A stretch of 64,000 nucleotides of DNA from UBA7672 sp963784415 (GCA_963784415.1 CAWARK010000004.1:1-64000); one strand, 5' to 3'. Positions 8,649 to 17,092 are shown, counted from the first letter of the stretch. Program-made: numbers and translations. The notes: generated from the letters alone by a model not told the origin.

Positions 8649-9764
8649 ATGAGCATTTCTGGATTTGTCGCTGCCGGTTTTGACCCCGTGCGCGAGGCAT
8701 TCGAGCAGAATTTCGCCGAAGGGCTGGAGCACGGCGCAACGTTCGCGGCGTATCTGGGCGACGAGTTGGTCGTCGACCTGCGTGGCGGGTTTGCGGATCG
8801 GGCCGGGACGATCGCGTGGGATGAGCGCACGCTGTGCCCGGTGTATTCGGCGACCAAGCCGATCGGGGCGTTGATCATCGCTATGCTGGTTGAGCGTGGT
8901 TCGCTGGATTACGACGCGCCGGTTGCGGACTACTGGCCGGAATTTGCGGCGAACGGTAAAGGCGCAACGACGGTGGCCGAGGCGCTGTCGCATCAAGGGG
9001 GCGTGCCGGGGTTTCCCGATCCCATCGATCCCGCGCTATGGCTTGATCCGCCTGTGTTGTCGGCAGAGCTTGCGAAGCTTGCGCCGATGTGGCCGCGCGG
9101 GGAGGGCTCGGGGTATCATCCGCTGACATGGGGCTATATCGCCGGCGAGCTGGTGCGGCGCGTGGCGAAGCGGTCGCTGGGGACGATACTGCGCGAGGAC
9201 ATCTGTGCGCCGCTCGGCATCGATTTCTGGATCGGCTTGCCCGAGAGCGAGCACGGGCGCTGCGCCGAATTGCTGAAGCCGAAAGCGGCGGCGCAGTTTC
9301 CGCACAAGAATGCCGAGACGCGCGCGGCCTTCCTGACGCCGTGGGCCGCTGCGCCGCGCGGCACGGCCGAATGGCGCAAGGCGGAGATACCTTCAGCCAA
9401 TGGTCATGGCACGGCGCCAGCGATGGCGCGGCTCTATTCCGTGTTCGCGCAGAAGGGCCGCATCGGCGAGTCGCGCGTGATCGCACCGGTGACGTGGGAC
9501 GAGCTGACGCGCGAGCGTGTCGCGGGAGAGGATCGCGTGTTGCCGGGCCGCGTCGCGTTCGGCGCGGGCGTGATGCGCAACCTGCCGCTGATCTACGGGC
9601 CGAACCCGGACACGCTATGCCATTCGGGCTGGGGCGGATCGGGCGCGTTCGGCGATCCGGCGACGGGGCTGTCTGGCGCCTACATCATGAACCGGCAGGG
9701 CACGCACCTGCTGGAGGATGATCGCAGGTCGCGCATCATCGATGCGCTGTACGGTTGCCTCTAG
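8649..9764 (+). CDS. Serine hydrolase of the class C beta-lactamase/EstB esterase type
   Basis: 371 residues. The S-x-x-K catalytic motif is S-A-T-K in V-Y-S-A-T-K-P-I-G-A, and the second motif region reads G-Y-H-P-L-T-W-G, followed by G-E-L-V-R-R-V, the pattern of EstB-like carboxylesterases and LACTB relatives more than true beta-lactamases. No signal peptide is seen, so it is probably cytoplasmic. The ATG at 8649 is preferred to the TTG at 8598 because family similarity begins there. It converges with the PPP phosphatase gene, overlapping by 4 nt at the 3' end. Confidence 0.82.
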   Translation: MSISGFVAAGFDPVREAFEQNFAEGLEHGATFAAYLGDELVVDLRGGFADRAGTIAWDERTLCPVYSATKPIGALIIAMLVERGSLDYDAPVADYWPEFAANGKGATTVAEALSHQGGVPGFPDPIDPALWLDPPVLSAELAKLAPMWPRGEGSGYHPLTWGYIAGELVRRVAKRSLGTILREDICAPLGIDFWIGLPESEHGRCAELLKPKAAAQFPHKNAETRAAFLTPWAAAPRGTAEWRKAEIPSANGHGTAPAMARLYSVFAQKGRIGESRVIAPVTWDELTRERVAGEDRVLPGRVAFGAGVMRNLPLIYGPNPDTLCHSGWGGSGAFGDPATGLSGAYIMNRQGTHLLEDDRRSRIIDALYGCL

Positions 9765-10489
9765 AGCGCGCGCAGGAATTGCGGCGCCGCGTCTTCCTTC
9801 AGCATCACCGCCGTCAGCGGACCGCCGAAGCAGGCGCCGGTGTCGACGTTGATGCGGTGAGGGAAGATCTCCGGCTCGAACGAGCGCGGCGTGTGGCCGT
9901 GAACCACCGTGAGGTTCTGCAGCTCGGCGCGGTCGGGCCATTGCTCGTGTTCGAAGAAGCGGTCCGAGCGGGTCCAGAGATAGGTGCGCTCGGGCTCGTT
10001 GGGAAAGCTCGCGGGTTCGATGCCGGCATGGACGAAGACAAGCGGCTGGTCGGACGCGCGGTGGATCAGCGGCAGGCGGCGCATCCAGGTGATGTGCGCC
10101 GCCGGAATGGTCAGGCGCCAGTCGGCGCCGCCCGTGCCCGGGCCTTCGGCATAGCTGTCGGCTGTTTCGGCGCCGCCCTGCGCCCACCAGGAACCATCAG
10201 CCTCAGACGATTCCGAAGAGTCATACGCGTCGAGCATCATCTGCTCGTGATTTCCCATCAGCGAGATGACGCGGATCTTCTCGCTGCCTGCGAACAGCGC
10301 TTCGAGCGCCAGGACGGCTTCGATCACGCCATGGCTGTCGGGTCCGCGATCGACGAAGTCGCCGAGATGGATGATGCAGGCGGGCTGCTTGTCGAAGGCG
10401 ATGCGATCGAGGATGGACTGATGCAGCTGGCGAAGCTTCTGCGCTTCGCCATGCACGTCGCCGATTGCGAAATACGTCGTCGCGGCCAT
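9761..10489 (-). CDS. Serine/threonine (PPP-type) metallophosphatase
   Basis: 242 residues with the complete PPP metal-binding signature in order: I-G-D-V-H-G near residues 8-13, G-D-F-V-D-R-G, M-G-N-H-E, and later V-H-G-H-T for the last His ligand. Such small bacterial PPP enzymes act as phosphoprotein phosphatases or as diadenosine tetraphosphatases; the sequence does not decide which. The gene follows the Hpt-like gene by 73 nt on the same strand, which makes a signalling role plausible. No membrane segment or signal peptide is present. Confidence 0.82.
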   Translation of the reverse strand: MAATTYFAIGDVHGEAQKLRQLHQSILDRIAFDKQPACIIHLGDFVDRGPDSHGVIEAVLALEALFAGSEKIRVISLMGNHEQMMLDAYDSSESSEADGSWWAQGGAETADSYAEGPGTGGADWRLTIPAAHITWMRRLPLIHRASDQPLVFVHAGIEPASFPNEPERTYLWTRSDRFFEHEQWPDRAELQNLTVVHGHTPRSFEPEIFPHRINVDTGACFGGPLTAVMLKEDAAPQFLRAL

Positions 10490-10562
10490 GCCTTCCTGCC
10501 TTCAGCGGGAGGGATGGGCTCCTTTTTCGCTGCTCGCAAGAGGCCCGAAATCAGGCCGAGGA

Positions 10563-10949
10563 TCAGGCGTGAATGCTGGCCAGCTTGGCGAGGATGGCGA
10601 GGCCCTGCGGGCCGCCTTCGCCGCGCACATCCTTGGCGTGCAATGCAACCAGGGCGGCGAGGTGCGCCTTCGCGATCATCAGCATCTTGTCGTCGAGCGG
10701 GTTGGCGCCCTTGCGCAGCGTCTCGATGAGGCCACGTGCGATCTTGCCGAGCAGGGGATAGCCCAGCACGCCGGCGAGACCCGCCATGTCGTGCATCGGG
10801 GCGTAGATTGTATCCAGCGCGAGCGAGCCGGGCGTTGCGCCGTTCACGGCCTTCTGCAGGATTTCGAGCTGGCCCTTGGCCTGCTCCCACCATTCAGAGC
10901 GGGCGGCTTCCCATTCCGGGGATTCGGTCGGATCAACGGATGCGCTCAT
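10563..10949 (-). CDS. Hpt (histidine phosphotransfer) domain protein
   Basis: A 128-residue, mostly alpha-helical soluble protein. The stretch M-H-D-M-A-G-L-A-G-V-L-G-Y around His53 fits the Hpt active-site helix, where the phospho-accepting His precedes a small-residue-rich L-x-G segment. No kinase or receiver domain is attached, so it is a stand-alone Hpt. The ATG at 10949 is chosen because the upstream extension to 11027 has no similarity. The neighbour 73 nt downstream is a PPP phosphatase. Identification rests on one motif and overall size. Confidence 0.62.
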   Translation of the reverse strand: MSASVDPTESPEWEAARSEWWEQAKGQLEILQKAVNGATPGSLALDTIYAPMHDMAGLAGVLGYPLLGKIARGLIETLRKGANPLDDKMLMIAKAHLAALVALHAKDVRGEGGPQGLAILAKLASIHA

Positions 10950-11225
10950 GGTATGTCTCAACCCCCCAGTAAATCCGACGCGCCGGGCAGTTGCCTGATG
11001 GCTGTCTGATGGCCGCGTATAGATCACGGACAGGGTTTCCTGCTCGTGAAGCGCGGGACAGCATTTTCCCGGTGTGCGGAAAAAATGCAGTCATCCCGAG
11101 CCGGAGCGATTCTGGTCCCGAATTGTTAAGACAATCCTTCCCGGAAGCGGCCTGAGCCACGCGATTGCTGAAGAATTGCGGTTAAGATTTTCACGAAATG
11201 TCTGGCGCCGGTCTTGCGACCTGTA

Positions 11226-11300
11226 ATGCGAAATCGCTTCGGCGGCTTCGCATGGCAAACCTCTCCTTAAATCCCGCGGGACCATCCCCCGCGGGTTTTT
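11226..11300 (+). ncRNA. Candidate small RNA 3' region: two hairpins ending in an intrinsic terminator
   Basis: Hairpin one pairs ATGCGAA (11226-11232) with TTCGCAT (11247-11253). A single-stranded pyrimidine-rich link containing CCTCTCCTT follows, and hairpin two is the terminator at 11273-11300. No plus-strand gene ends nearby: the last one stops at 9764. The 5' end and promoter are not defined; a TAAGAT at 11183-11188 lacks a well-spaced -35. The structure could instead serve as a weak terminator for rarD on the other strand. Confidence 0.35.
11273..11300 (+). terminator. Intrinsic terminator
   Basis: Perfect 8-bp stem CCCGCGGG (11273-11280 and 11288-11295), a 7-nt loop and five T on the plus strand. 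On the minus strand the stem is followed only by ATTTAAG, so the strong direction is plus. Confidence 0.75.
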
Positions 11301-11308
11301 CTTTGTCT

Positions 11309-12232
11309 TCAATCCGCCGTTGCAGGCGCGACAGCCGGGACCACGGCAGGCGCAACGAGGCGCGAGGGACGTCCGCCAAACGTGAAGAGCAGCACGCCCG
11401 CCCAGATCAGGCCGAAGGTGACGGCGTGGCCCTGCGTGAAGGGCTCGCCCATGATCAGCGCGATGCCGAACTGAATGCTGGGCGCGATGTACTGCAGGAT
11501 CCCGATGGTCGACAGGCGCAGGCGGCGTGCGCCGATCGCGAACAGCATCAGCGGCAGGGACGTCAGCGGACCAGCGAGCACGAGAAGGGCGATGAACCCC
11601 GGCTCGCCTGAACCGAACGCAGCTGTGCCGGCGGGCAGGAAGAACAGCAGGTAGATCAGGGCGAAGGGCGCAAGCCACAGCGCCTCCATGCCGAAGCCGA
11701 CACGGCTGTCGACCGCCGTCGTCTTGCGGATCGCGCCATAGATGGCGAACGAGAAGGCGAGCGACAGCGACACCAGCGGGAACTGCCCGACGACGAGCGT
11801 CTGGTTGAGGACGCCGAGCGCTGCGACGCCGAGGGCGACAAGCTGCAGCGGCTTGAAGCGCTCGCCGAAGAACAGGGCGGCAAACAGGAAGACGACCAGC
11901 GGGTTGATGAAATAGCCGAGGCTGCCTTCCAGCACGCGATGGTTGGTTACGGCCCAGATGTAGATCGTCCAGTTGGTCGCGATCGCGAGGCTCGAGCCGA
12001 GCAGGGTGAACAGCAGGCGCGGCTGGCGGGTGAGGCCCGCGAACTCGGGCAGCTTTCCGGCGGCGGCGACAAGAATGAGCGCGGTCGGCACCGACCAGAC
12101 GATGCGGTGCGCAAGAATGGTCAGCGGCGGCATCGCGCCGAGGAACTGGAAATACAGCGGCAGGAAGCCCCACAGGCTGTAGGCCGCCATGGCGGCGAAA
12201 AATCCAGCGCGGGTTTCCGGGTTCGTCGGCAT
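11309..12232 (-). CDS. rarD: RarD/EamA-type inner-membrane transporter
   Basis: 307 residues with about ten hydrophobic helices arranged as two EamA repeats. The N-terminus A-M-A-A-Y-S-L-W-G-F-L-P-L-Y-F and the following H-R-I-V-W-S are characteristic of RarD within the drug/metabolite transporter superfamily. These proteins are predicted permeases in the inner membrane; E. coli RarD confers chloramphenicol tolerance, but the natural substrate is unknown. Start ATG at 12232. The gene lies 106 nt downstream of the ASADH homologue on the same strand. Confidence 0.85.
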   Translation of the reverse strand: MPTNPETRAGFFAAMAAYSLWGFLPLYFQFLGAMPPLTILAHRIVWSVPTALILVAAAGKLPEFAGLTRQPRLLFTLLGSSLAIATNWTIYIWAVTNHRVLEGSLGYFINPLVVFLFAALFFGERFKPLQLVALGVAALGVLNQTLVVGQFPLVSLSLAFSFAIYGAIRKTTAVDSRVGFGMEALWLAPFALIYLLFFLPAGTAAFGSGEPGFIALLVLAGPLTSLPLMLFAIGARRLRLSTIGILQYIAPSIQFGIALIMGEPFTQGHAVTFGLIWAGVLLFTFGGRPSRLVAPAVVPAVAPATAD

Positions 12233-12337
12233 GGCGGGTAGATAGGCCGGTTCGCTCCCCGTCGTAACCGGCGGGGAGGCGATAGTTTCTCAACCATCCC
12301 GGAGAATTTCTCCTAGCGGCGTGGAGGCGGCGCGGCG

Positions 12338-13435
12338 CTAGTCCCTTTCTTCGGTCTCCGCCGCGTCTTTGGCCTTCACCGCGCGCGCCTCGGCGCTCAT
12401 GCTCACACCGATGACGCCCGGAAATGCGCCGCGGTTGAGCAGTAGTTCGGCGCACTGGACAGCGCACATCGCCCCGCCATTGCGCAGGTCGTCGGCCACG
12501 ATCCACATGGCGAGGCCGTTCTCGACCGTCGGGTCGTCACGGACGCGGCAGACATAGGTCGCCCATTCGCCCACGGCGCCGATCGGCGTCTCGTAGCCGT
12601 CTTCTTCCTCGCGCCGGTCGATCAGCAGGATGCCGGGAGATTCACGCAGCAGCGCGCGGGCTTCCTCGGCCGACATGGGCTGGGCGAGTTCAAGATGCAC
12701 CGCCTCGCCGACGCTGACGAAGGTCGGCACGCGCACGCAGGTCGCGACGACCTGAATGTCGTTGTCGATGATCTTCCGGGTCTCGGTGGAGATGCGCCAT
12801 TCTTCCTCGGTGAAGCCATCGTCCATCACCTCGTCGATCGAGGGGATGACGTTGAAGGCGATCTGGCGCGGAAACTCCTTCGGGTCCGGCGCCTGGTTCA
12901 CATAGATGCCCTTGGTCTGCACCCACAGCTCGTCGATGGCGCGCTGGCCCTCGCCGGAGACGGACTGGTAGGTCGCAACCACCACGCGCAGGACGCCGAC
13001 CGCATCGTGCAGCGGCTTCAGCGTCCGGACCAGCTGGCAGGTGGCGCCATCGGGCACGGAGATGATGTTGCGTTTGGTGTAGCCCTCGATGGCGTCGCCA
13101 TTGACGTCGGGCACCATCAGCGGGACCTGCGGGTCATTGCGGAAGGCGCGCGAGGTATCGATCACGATGCAGCCGGCGGCGGAAATGGCGTTGCCGTACT
13201 TGCGGGCGGCCTGGTCGCCGGTCGCCATGATGCAGAGCTGGATGGTGGTGAAGTCGAACTCGTCGACATCACGGGCTTTCAGCGTGGCGTCGCCGAAGCT
13301 GATCTCGGCGCCCATCATCTTGCGCGAGGCAAGCGCGATCACTTCGTCAGCGGGGAAGCCGCGCTCCGCGAGAATGCTGAGGATTTCCCGGCCCACCATG
13401 CCGGTTGCGCCCAGAACTGCGACCTTTAGTGCCAT
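12338..13435 (-). CDS. Aspartate-semialdehyde dehydrogenase homologue lacking the catalytic Cys and His
   Basis: 365 residues, aligning along its whole length with ASADH of the Gram-positive/alphaproteobacterial type: nucleotide-binding G-A-T-G-M-V-G (residues 9-15), S-R-A-F-R with the substrate Arg, and A-T-Y-Q-S-V-S-G. However, the active-site N-P-N-C-S/T-T motif is replaced by V-P-D-G-A-T-C, so the nucleophile position is Gly130 with a Cys three residues later. The catalytic-base motif G-H-S-E is replaced by S-V-G-E, putting Val242 at the His position. The known reaction (aspartyl phosphate to aspartate semialdehyde) should therefore be impaired. The frame is intact. It may be a pseudoenzyme paralogue with another asd elsewhere. 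Start ATG 13435. Confidence 0.8.
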   Translation of the reverse strand: MALKVAVLGATGMVGREILSILAERGFPADEVIALASRKMMGAEISFGDATLKARDVDEFDFTTIQLCIMATGDQAARKYGNAISAAGCIVIDTSRAFRNDPQVPLMVPDVNGDAIEGYTKRNIISVPDGATCQLVRTLKPLHDAVGVLRVVVATYQSVSGEGQRAIDELWVQTKGIYVNQAPDPKEFPRQIAFNVIPSIDEVMDDGFTEEEWRISTETRKIIDNDIQVVATCVRVPTFVSVGEAVHLELAQPMSAEEARALLRESPGILLIDRREEEDGYETPIGAVGEWATYVCRVRDDPTVENGLAMWIVADDLRNGGAMCAVQCAELLLNRGAFPGVIGVSMSAEARAVKAKDAAETEERD

Positions 13436-13657
13436 AGAGCATCTCCATCCGACTGCACCGCATATAGGTGTTCGTCGTGTTGTGGTCACATTCCTGCGGT
13501 TGGATCGCCGTTAGCCCACCGTAATTCGTAGGGGCATGCGGCGCTTATCAGCCGCACCGCCGGAATGCCGGGTTCAGTTGCCTCAAATCAGTCCGCCAGC
13601 CTAGAGGATGCGGACGGATTCATGCGGCTGCGGCCCCTGATGCGATCGGGAGCAGGA

Positions 13658-14035
13658 ATGTCGGAGATCGCCACCCTCGTTCGACGCTATGTCGACCATT
13701 ACAATTCGAACGATGTGGACGGCATGCTCGATTGCTGTGTCGACGACGTGATCTTCGAGACGGTCTCCAATCCCGGCGGCTCGATCCGGCTGAACGGCAA
13801 GATCGAGATGCGCGAGATCATCGAGGCGACAACACGGGCCTTCAGCGAACGCCGGCACGAGGTGGTCAGCATCCTGGTCGATGGCGAAAAAGCTGCGGCA
13901 GAGACTGTGTTTTCCGGCGTAGCGGCCACCGAACTTGGCCAGTTTGTACGGTCCGGCGAGCACGTCTCGATCCGTGGGGCCACCATGTTCGAACTGCGCG
14001 ACAACAAGCTGGCGCGGATCTGCGATTACAGCTGA
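13658..14035 (+). CDS. SnoaL-like/NTF2-fold protein
   Basis: 125 residues with the cone-shaped NTF2-like pattern: an N-terminal helix followed by Y-V-D-H-Y-N-S-N-D-V-D-G-M-L, then four beta strands ending in F-E-L-R-D-N-K-L-A-R-I. SnoaL-like proteins include polyketide cyclases, isomerases and many proteins of unknown role. The ATG at 13658 is preceded by a purine-rich stretch (GGGAGCAGGA) that can serve as ribosome binding site, so the upstream ATGs at 13565 and 13622 are less likely. It diverges from the ASADH homologue. Confidence 0.7.
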   Translation: MSEIATLVRRYVDHYNSNDVDGMLDCCVDDVIFETVSNPGGSIRLNGKIEMREIIEATTRAFSERRHEVVSILVDGEKAAAETVFSGVAATELGQFVRSGEHVSIRGATMFELRDNKLARICDYS

Positions 14036-14044
14036 AGCCGGCCG

Positions 14045-14539
14045 CTAGAACGGCCAGAACCAGCGGCCTTCGAGGGCGCGTTTGAGCTGCCCGTCACCCG
14101 GCCGTCGCGGGATGGGGTGCTGCGAGAGGGTCTTGCGGCCGTCCTTTATCATCGCGAGGCCGTGGACCAGGCCAAGGATGGTGAGGCAAAGCACGCCGCC
14201 CCAGAAGATCTTCCGCTTGGCGGGCAGGCGCGCGGCTTCGGCGGCGAGTTCCGCCGGATCGCTGGCTGCAGGCGTGATCTCGATGCCGTCCGGTCCTGCA
14301 TAACCACACAGGATCAGCTCGCCGGCATGGGCGTAGAAGGCAAAGCGGCCAGCCTGTTTCGGGATGATCCGCGCGCCAACCCTGGCATCGGCAGCCACCC
14401 GCTCCAGCGTCGTCGGCTTCCGCTTGCCCCGGCTGAAGCGCACGAATGTCCAGGATGCGCCCGTCGGACCGGATTCTGAGGCCAGCGGCGTTGCCGGCCC
14501 GACCTCTTCAACGACGCCTTCGATGATCATCAGCGCCAT
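14045..14539 (-). CDS. Hypothetical membrane-anchored protein
   Basis: 164 residues, not recognised. The first 110 residues form a beta-rich soluble part with the run F-Y-A-H-A-G-E-L-I-L-C-G-Y. One transmembrane segment follows (W-G-G-V-L-C-L-T-I-L-G-L-V-H-G-L-A-M), then a basic tail. The topology suggests a small inner-membrane protein with one helix near the C-terminus. The gene converges with the SnoaL-like gene (9 nt between stops) and follows the VOC gene at 14567 by 27 nt on the same strand. Confidence 0.6.
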   Translation of the reverse strand: MALMIIEGVVEEVGPATPLASESGPTGASWTFVRFSRGKRKPTTLERVAADARVGARIIPKQAGRFAFYAHAGELILCGYAGPDGIEITPAASDPAELAAEAARLPAKRKIFWGGVLCLTILGLVHGLAMIKDGRKTLSQHPIPRRPGDGQLKRALEGRWFWPF

Positions 14540-14566
14540 GAACTACCTGCCCAGCGTGGCGGAGCG

Positions 14567-14911
14567 TCAGGTCTCGCTCCACACAGCCATCTCGTTGCCA
14601 CCTGGCTCACGGAAGTGAAAGCGCCGTCCGCCCGGAAATGAGAAGATAGGCCGGATGATCGTACCGCCCGCAGCCGTCACGGCCTGTTCGGCCGCTTCGA
14701 GATTTTCGGCCTTCAGGATCACCAGCGGGGCCGCGCCCACATGATCCGGATTGTTCTGGATGCCGCCATCAAGGCCCGCATTGGCGAAGGCCTGATAGTC
14801 CGGGCCGTAATCCACAAACGTCCACCCGAACGCCTTGGCCATAAAGGACTGGGTCGCGGGAATGTCCTGAGTAGCGAACTCCACGTAGTCGATCTTCAAA
14901 TGCGTTGTCAT
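14567..14911 (-). CDS. VOC family protein
   Basis: 114 residues, a single glyoxalase/bleomycin-resistance-like domain: Y-V-E-F-A-T-Q-D at the start, the Y-Q-A-F-A-N-A-G-L-D-G-G turn, L-V-I-L-K-A-E-N-L-E, and the terminal R-F-H-F-R-E-P-G-G-N-E-M-A-V-W with the Glu ligand. This is the subgroup related to CFP-30B and PhnB-like proteins. The ATG at 14911 is chosen from the family N-terminus (M-T-T-H-L-K-I-D-Y). Function unknown. Confidence 0.75.
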   Translation of the reverse strand: MTTHLKIDYVEFATQDIPATQSFMAKAFGWTFVDYGPDYQAFANAGLDGGIQNNPDHVGAAPLVILKAENLEAAEQAVTAAGGTIIRPIFSFPGGRRFHFREPGGNEMAVWSET

Positions 14912-14980
14912 GCGCGCCTCTATGTTCATGTTATGTTCTAAACCTTTGACCCTGCCGTCGCAAGGGGCAGGGCCGAATAT

Positions 14981-16057
14981 CTAGAGGTGCTTCATGATCG
15001 CGTCGGCCATCTGCCGCGTCGACATCGAGCCGCCGAGATCGGCCGTGCGCGCGCCATCAGCCAGCGCTCTATTGACCGCGTCGAAGATGCGGTCGGCTGT
15101 TTCAGGGCGGCCGAGGCTCCAGCGCATCACCATTTCGAGCGACAGGATCGCCGCGATCGGGTTGGCGAGGCCCTTGCCGGCAATGTCCGGCGCGGAGCCA
15201 TGCACCGGCTCGTAGAGACCCGGCACGCCCGGATCGCCGAGCGCGGCGGAGGGCAGCATGCCGATGGAGCCGGTCAGCATCGAGGCTTCGTCGGAGAGAA
15301 TGTCGCCGAACAGGTTGTCGGCGAGCAGGACGTTGATGTCCTTCGGCGCTTTGACGAGGTGCATGGCGGCGGCATCCGCCAGCATGTGATCAAGCTTCAC
15401 GTCGCTGTACTGCTCGGCATGGAGCTTCGTGACTTCCTGGCGCCAGAGCAGGCCGGATTCCATCACGTTGGATTTCTCGCACGACAGCACGCCCGCGAAT
15501 TTTGTGTTGCGGACACGGCCGCGCGCCAGCTCGAAAGCGCGGGCGGCGACGCGACGGATCTCGCCGGTTGTATAGCTGGCCGTATCGACGCCGCGGCGCT
15601 CGCCGTTGGGCAGCGTCTCGATCATCTTGGGTTGGCCGAAATAGACGCCGGAGGTCAGCTCGCGGACGATCATGATGTCGAGGCCTTCGACCAGCTCCTT
15701 CTTGAGAGCCGATGCGCCCGCCAGCGACGGGAAGCAGAAGGCGGGACGCAGGTTGGCGTAGACGTCGAGATTCTTGCGCATCGCCAGAAGGGCCGCTTCC
15801 GGTCGCTTGTCGCGCGGGACGTTGTCCCACTTGGGACCGCCGACGGCGCCCATCAGGATCGCGTCGGAGCCGCGCGCCTTCGCCATCACTTCGTCGGTAA
15901 GGGGCGTGCCGAAATTGTCGTACGAGATGCCGCCAAAAAACGCCGAGTCGATCTGCAGGTCCGGCGCGACATGCACCGCCACGCGGCGCGCTTCCTCGGT
16001 CACTTCGGGACCGATGCCGTCGCCGGGCAGGAGCAGCAGGGTTTGCGTGTTGGTCAT
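14981..16057 (-). CDS. leuB: 3-isopropylmalate dehydrogenase
   Basis: 358 residues, the usual size. N-terminal L-L-L-P-G-D-G-I-G-P-E-V, the substrate loop with V-R-E-L-T-S-G-V-Y-F-G, and the metal/NAD region L-F-G-D-I-L-S-D-E-A-S and H-G-S-A-P-D-I-A-G identify LeuB over isocitrate dehydrogenase. It oxidatively decarboxylates 3-isopropylmalate in leucine synthesis. The frame is open upstream to 16498, but family similarity starts at the ATG complementary to 16055-16057. leuD and leuC are also in the window but 3 and 15 kb away on the same strand. Confidence 0.96.
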   Translation of the reverse strand: MTNTQTLLLLPGDGIGPEVTEEARRVAVHVAPDLQIDSAFFGGISYDNFGTPLTDEVMAKARGSDAILMGAVGGPKWDNVPRDKRPEAALLAMRKNLDVYANLRPAFCFPSLAGASALKKELVEGLDIMIVRELTSGVYFGQPKMIETLPNGERRGVDTASYTTGEIRRVAARAFELARGRVRNTKFAGVLSCEKSNVMESGLLWRQEVTKLHAEQYSDVKLDHMLADAAAMHLVKAPKDINVLLADNLFGDILSDEASMLTGSIGMLPSAALGDPGVPGLYEPVHGSAPDIAGKGLANPIAAILSLEMVMRWSLGRPETADRIFDAVNRALADGARTADLGGSMSTRQMADAIMKHL

Positions 16058-16101
16058 GGTCGTCGTCCTGAGCGTCGTTTCCGTCTGGATTGCGAGGCGT
16101 C

Positions 16102-17061
16102 TTAGGCGCTTTTGGCGCGACGGGAAACCCGTGCGCCGTGCATATCCATCGTCTCTTTCGCGACATCGCCGATCACCTTCCGCAGCCAGGCCAGCACCGG
16201 ATCGGCGGCGCGGACATGACTCCAGACGATGGTGAGGTCGAGGTCGAGGTTGGGAACCGGCGGCTCCTTCAGGATCAGATCGAAGGTTTCCGCGAAGTGG
16301 CTCGAGAAGACGCGGCTCTGCGTCGTCACCATGTCGGTCTGCGCGACGGCGGCGAGGGCCGCGATGAAGTGGGGCGTCGTCAGCGCCATGCGCCGCTTGA
16401 CGCCGAACTTCGCGAGCTGGGCATCCATCTCTGAACCGGCATCGCCGAAGATCGAGATGCCGACATGGTTGACCTTGCCATAGTCCTCGACGGTCCATTT
16501 CCGCTTCGCCATCGGATGGCCCTTGCGCATGACAAGCGCGAGGCGATCGTGGGCGTAGGTCTCGCTGCGCGCGCCGGGCGGCAATTGGGTTGTCGAGGTT
16601 GCGAAGACGAGGTCGACCTGGCCGGTTTCGGAACGCTCGACGATGTTGTTACCGTAATTCTCGAAGCGGATGTCGATGCCGGGCGCTTCCTTGGCGAGGC
16701 GCGCCATCAGGGCAGGAGCCAAGAGAAGCGTGTGGGTGTCGATGCCGGCAATGCGGACGGTGCGTTCGGTTGTCGCCGGATCGAAGCCGGGATCGCGGAA
16801 CACCGCCTTCACGTGATCGAGCGTCGTGATGAGCTGGGCTGAAAGCACCTCGCCGCGCGGGCTCAGCGCATAACCGCCGCCGGGCGTGCGGACCAGAAGC
16901 GGATCGCCGAGGACCTCGCGCAGGCGCGAGAGAGCGCGGCTCATCGCCGGCTGGCTGAGGCCGACATCCTGGGCGGCATGGCTGACATTTCGCCGCTTCA
17001 ACAGCGCATCGAGCGCCGGAAGCAGGTTGAGGTCGAGACCGGAGATATTCACTTCGCGCAT
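16102..17061 (-). CDS. LysR-family transcriptional regulator
   Basis: 319 residues. The N-terminal winged helix-turn-helix reads L-D-L-N-L-L-P-A-L-D-A-L-L-K-R-R-N-V-S-H then L-S-Q-P-A-M-S-R-A-L-S-R-L-R, the LTTR DNA-binding pattern; the remainder is the two-lobed effector-binding domain. The NodD-like start L-D-L-N-L-L places it in that large subgroup. It is transcribed divergently from the epimerase gene, with an inverted repeat between them, so it probably controls that gene and itself. The inducer is unknown. Confidence 0.88.
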   Translation of the reverse strand: MREVNISGLDLNLLPALDALLKRRNVSHAAQDVGLSQPAMSRALSRLREVLGDPLLVRTPGGGYALSPRGEVLSAQLITTLDHVKAVFRDPGFDPATTERTVRIAGIDTHTLLLAPALMARLAKEAPGIDIRFENYGNNIVERSETGQVDLVFATSTTQLPPGARSETYAHDRLALVMRKGHPMAKRKWTVEDYGKVNHVGISIFGDAGSEMDAQLAKFGVKRRMALTTPHFIAALAAVAQTDMVTTQSRVFSSHFAETFDLILKEPPVPNLDLDLTIVWSHVRAADPVLAWLRKVIGDVAKETMDMHGARVSRRAKSA

Positions 17062-17068
17062 GACAAAG

Positions 17069-17092
17069 ATACCAACTATGCATTTCTGGTAT
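17069..17092. promoter_or_regulatory. Candidate LysR operator dyad
   Basis: Perfect 6-bp inverted repeat ATACCA (17069-17074) and TGGTAT (17087-17092) with a 12-nt spacer, directly upstream of the LysR start and in the 77-nt divergent interval before the epimerase start. It fits the T-N11-A dyad type of LysR boxes. Confidence 0.5.

Larger units (their letters stand above)
10950..11308. other. Gene-free interval of 359 nt upstream of the Hpt gene and downstream of rarD
   Basis: No convincing coding frame is present. The right part (about 11226-11300) holds two hairpins and a T-run on the plus strand, described separately as a candidate small RNA. The left part presumably carries the promoter of the Hpt gene, but no clear -35/-10 pair was found. 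Confidence 0.5.

Noticed and set aside
12250..12285. Terminator between the ASADH homologue and rarD (CTCCCCG...CGGGGAG hairpin)
   Set aside because: A 7-bp stem exists but no T-run follows on either strand, so it is not listed as a terminator.
11091..12506. 471-codon minus-strand frame overlapping rarD
   Set aside because: RarD is certain in the other frame; this one is arginine-rich and contains no motif.
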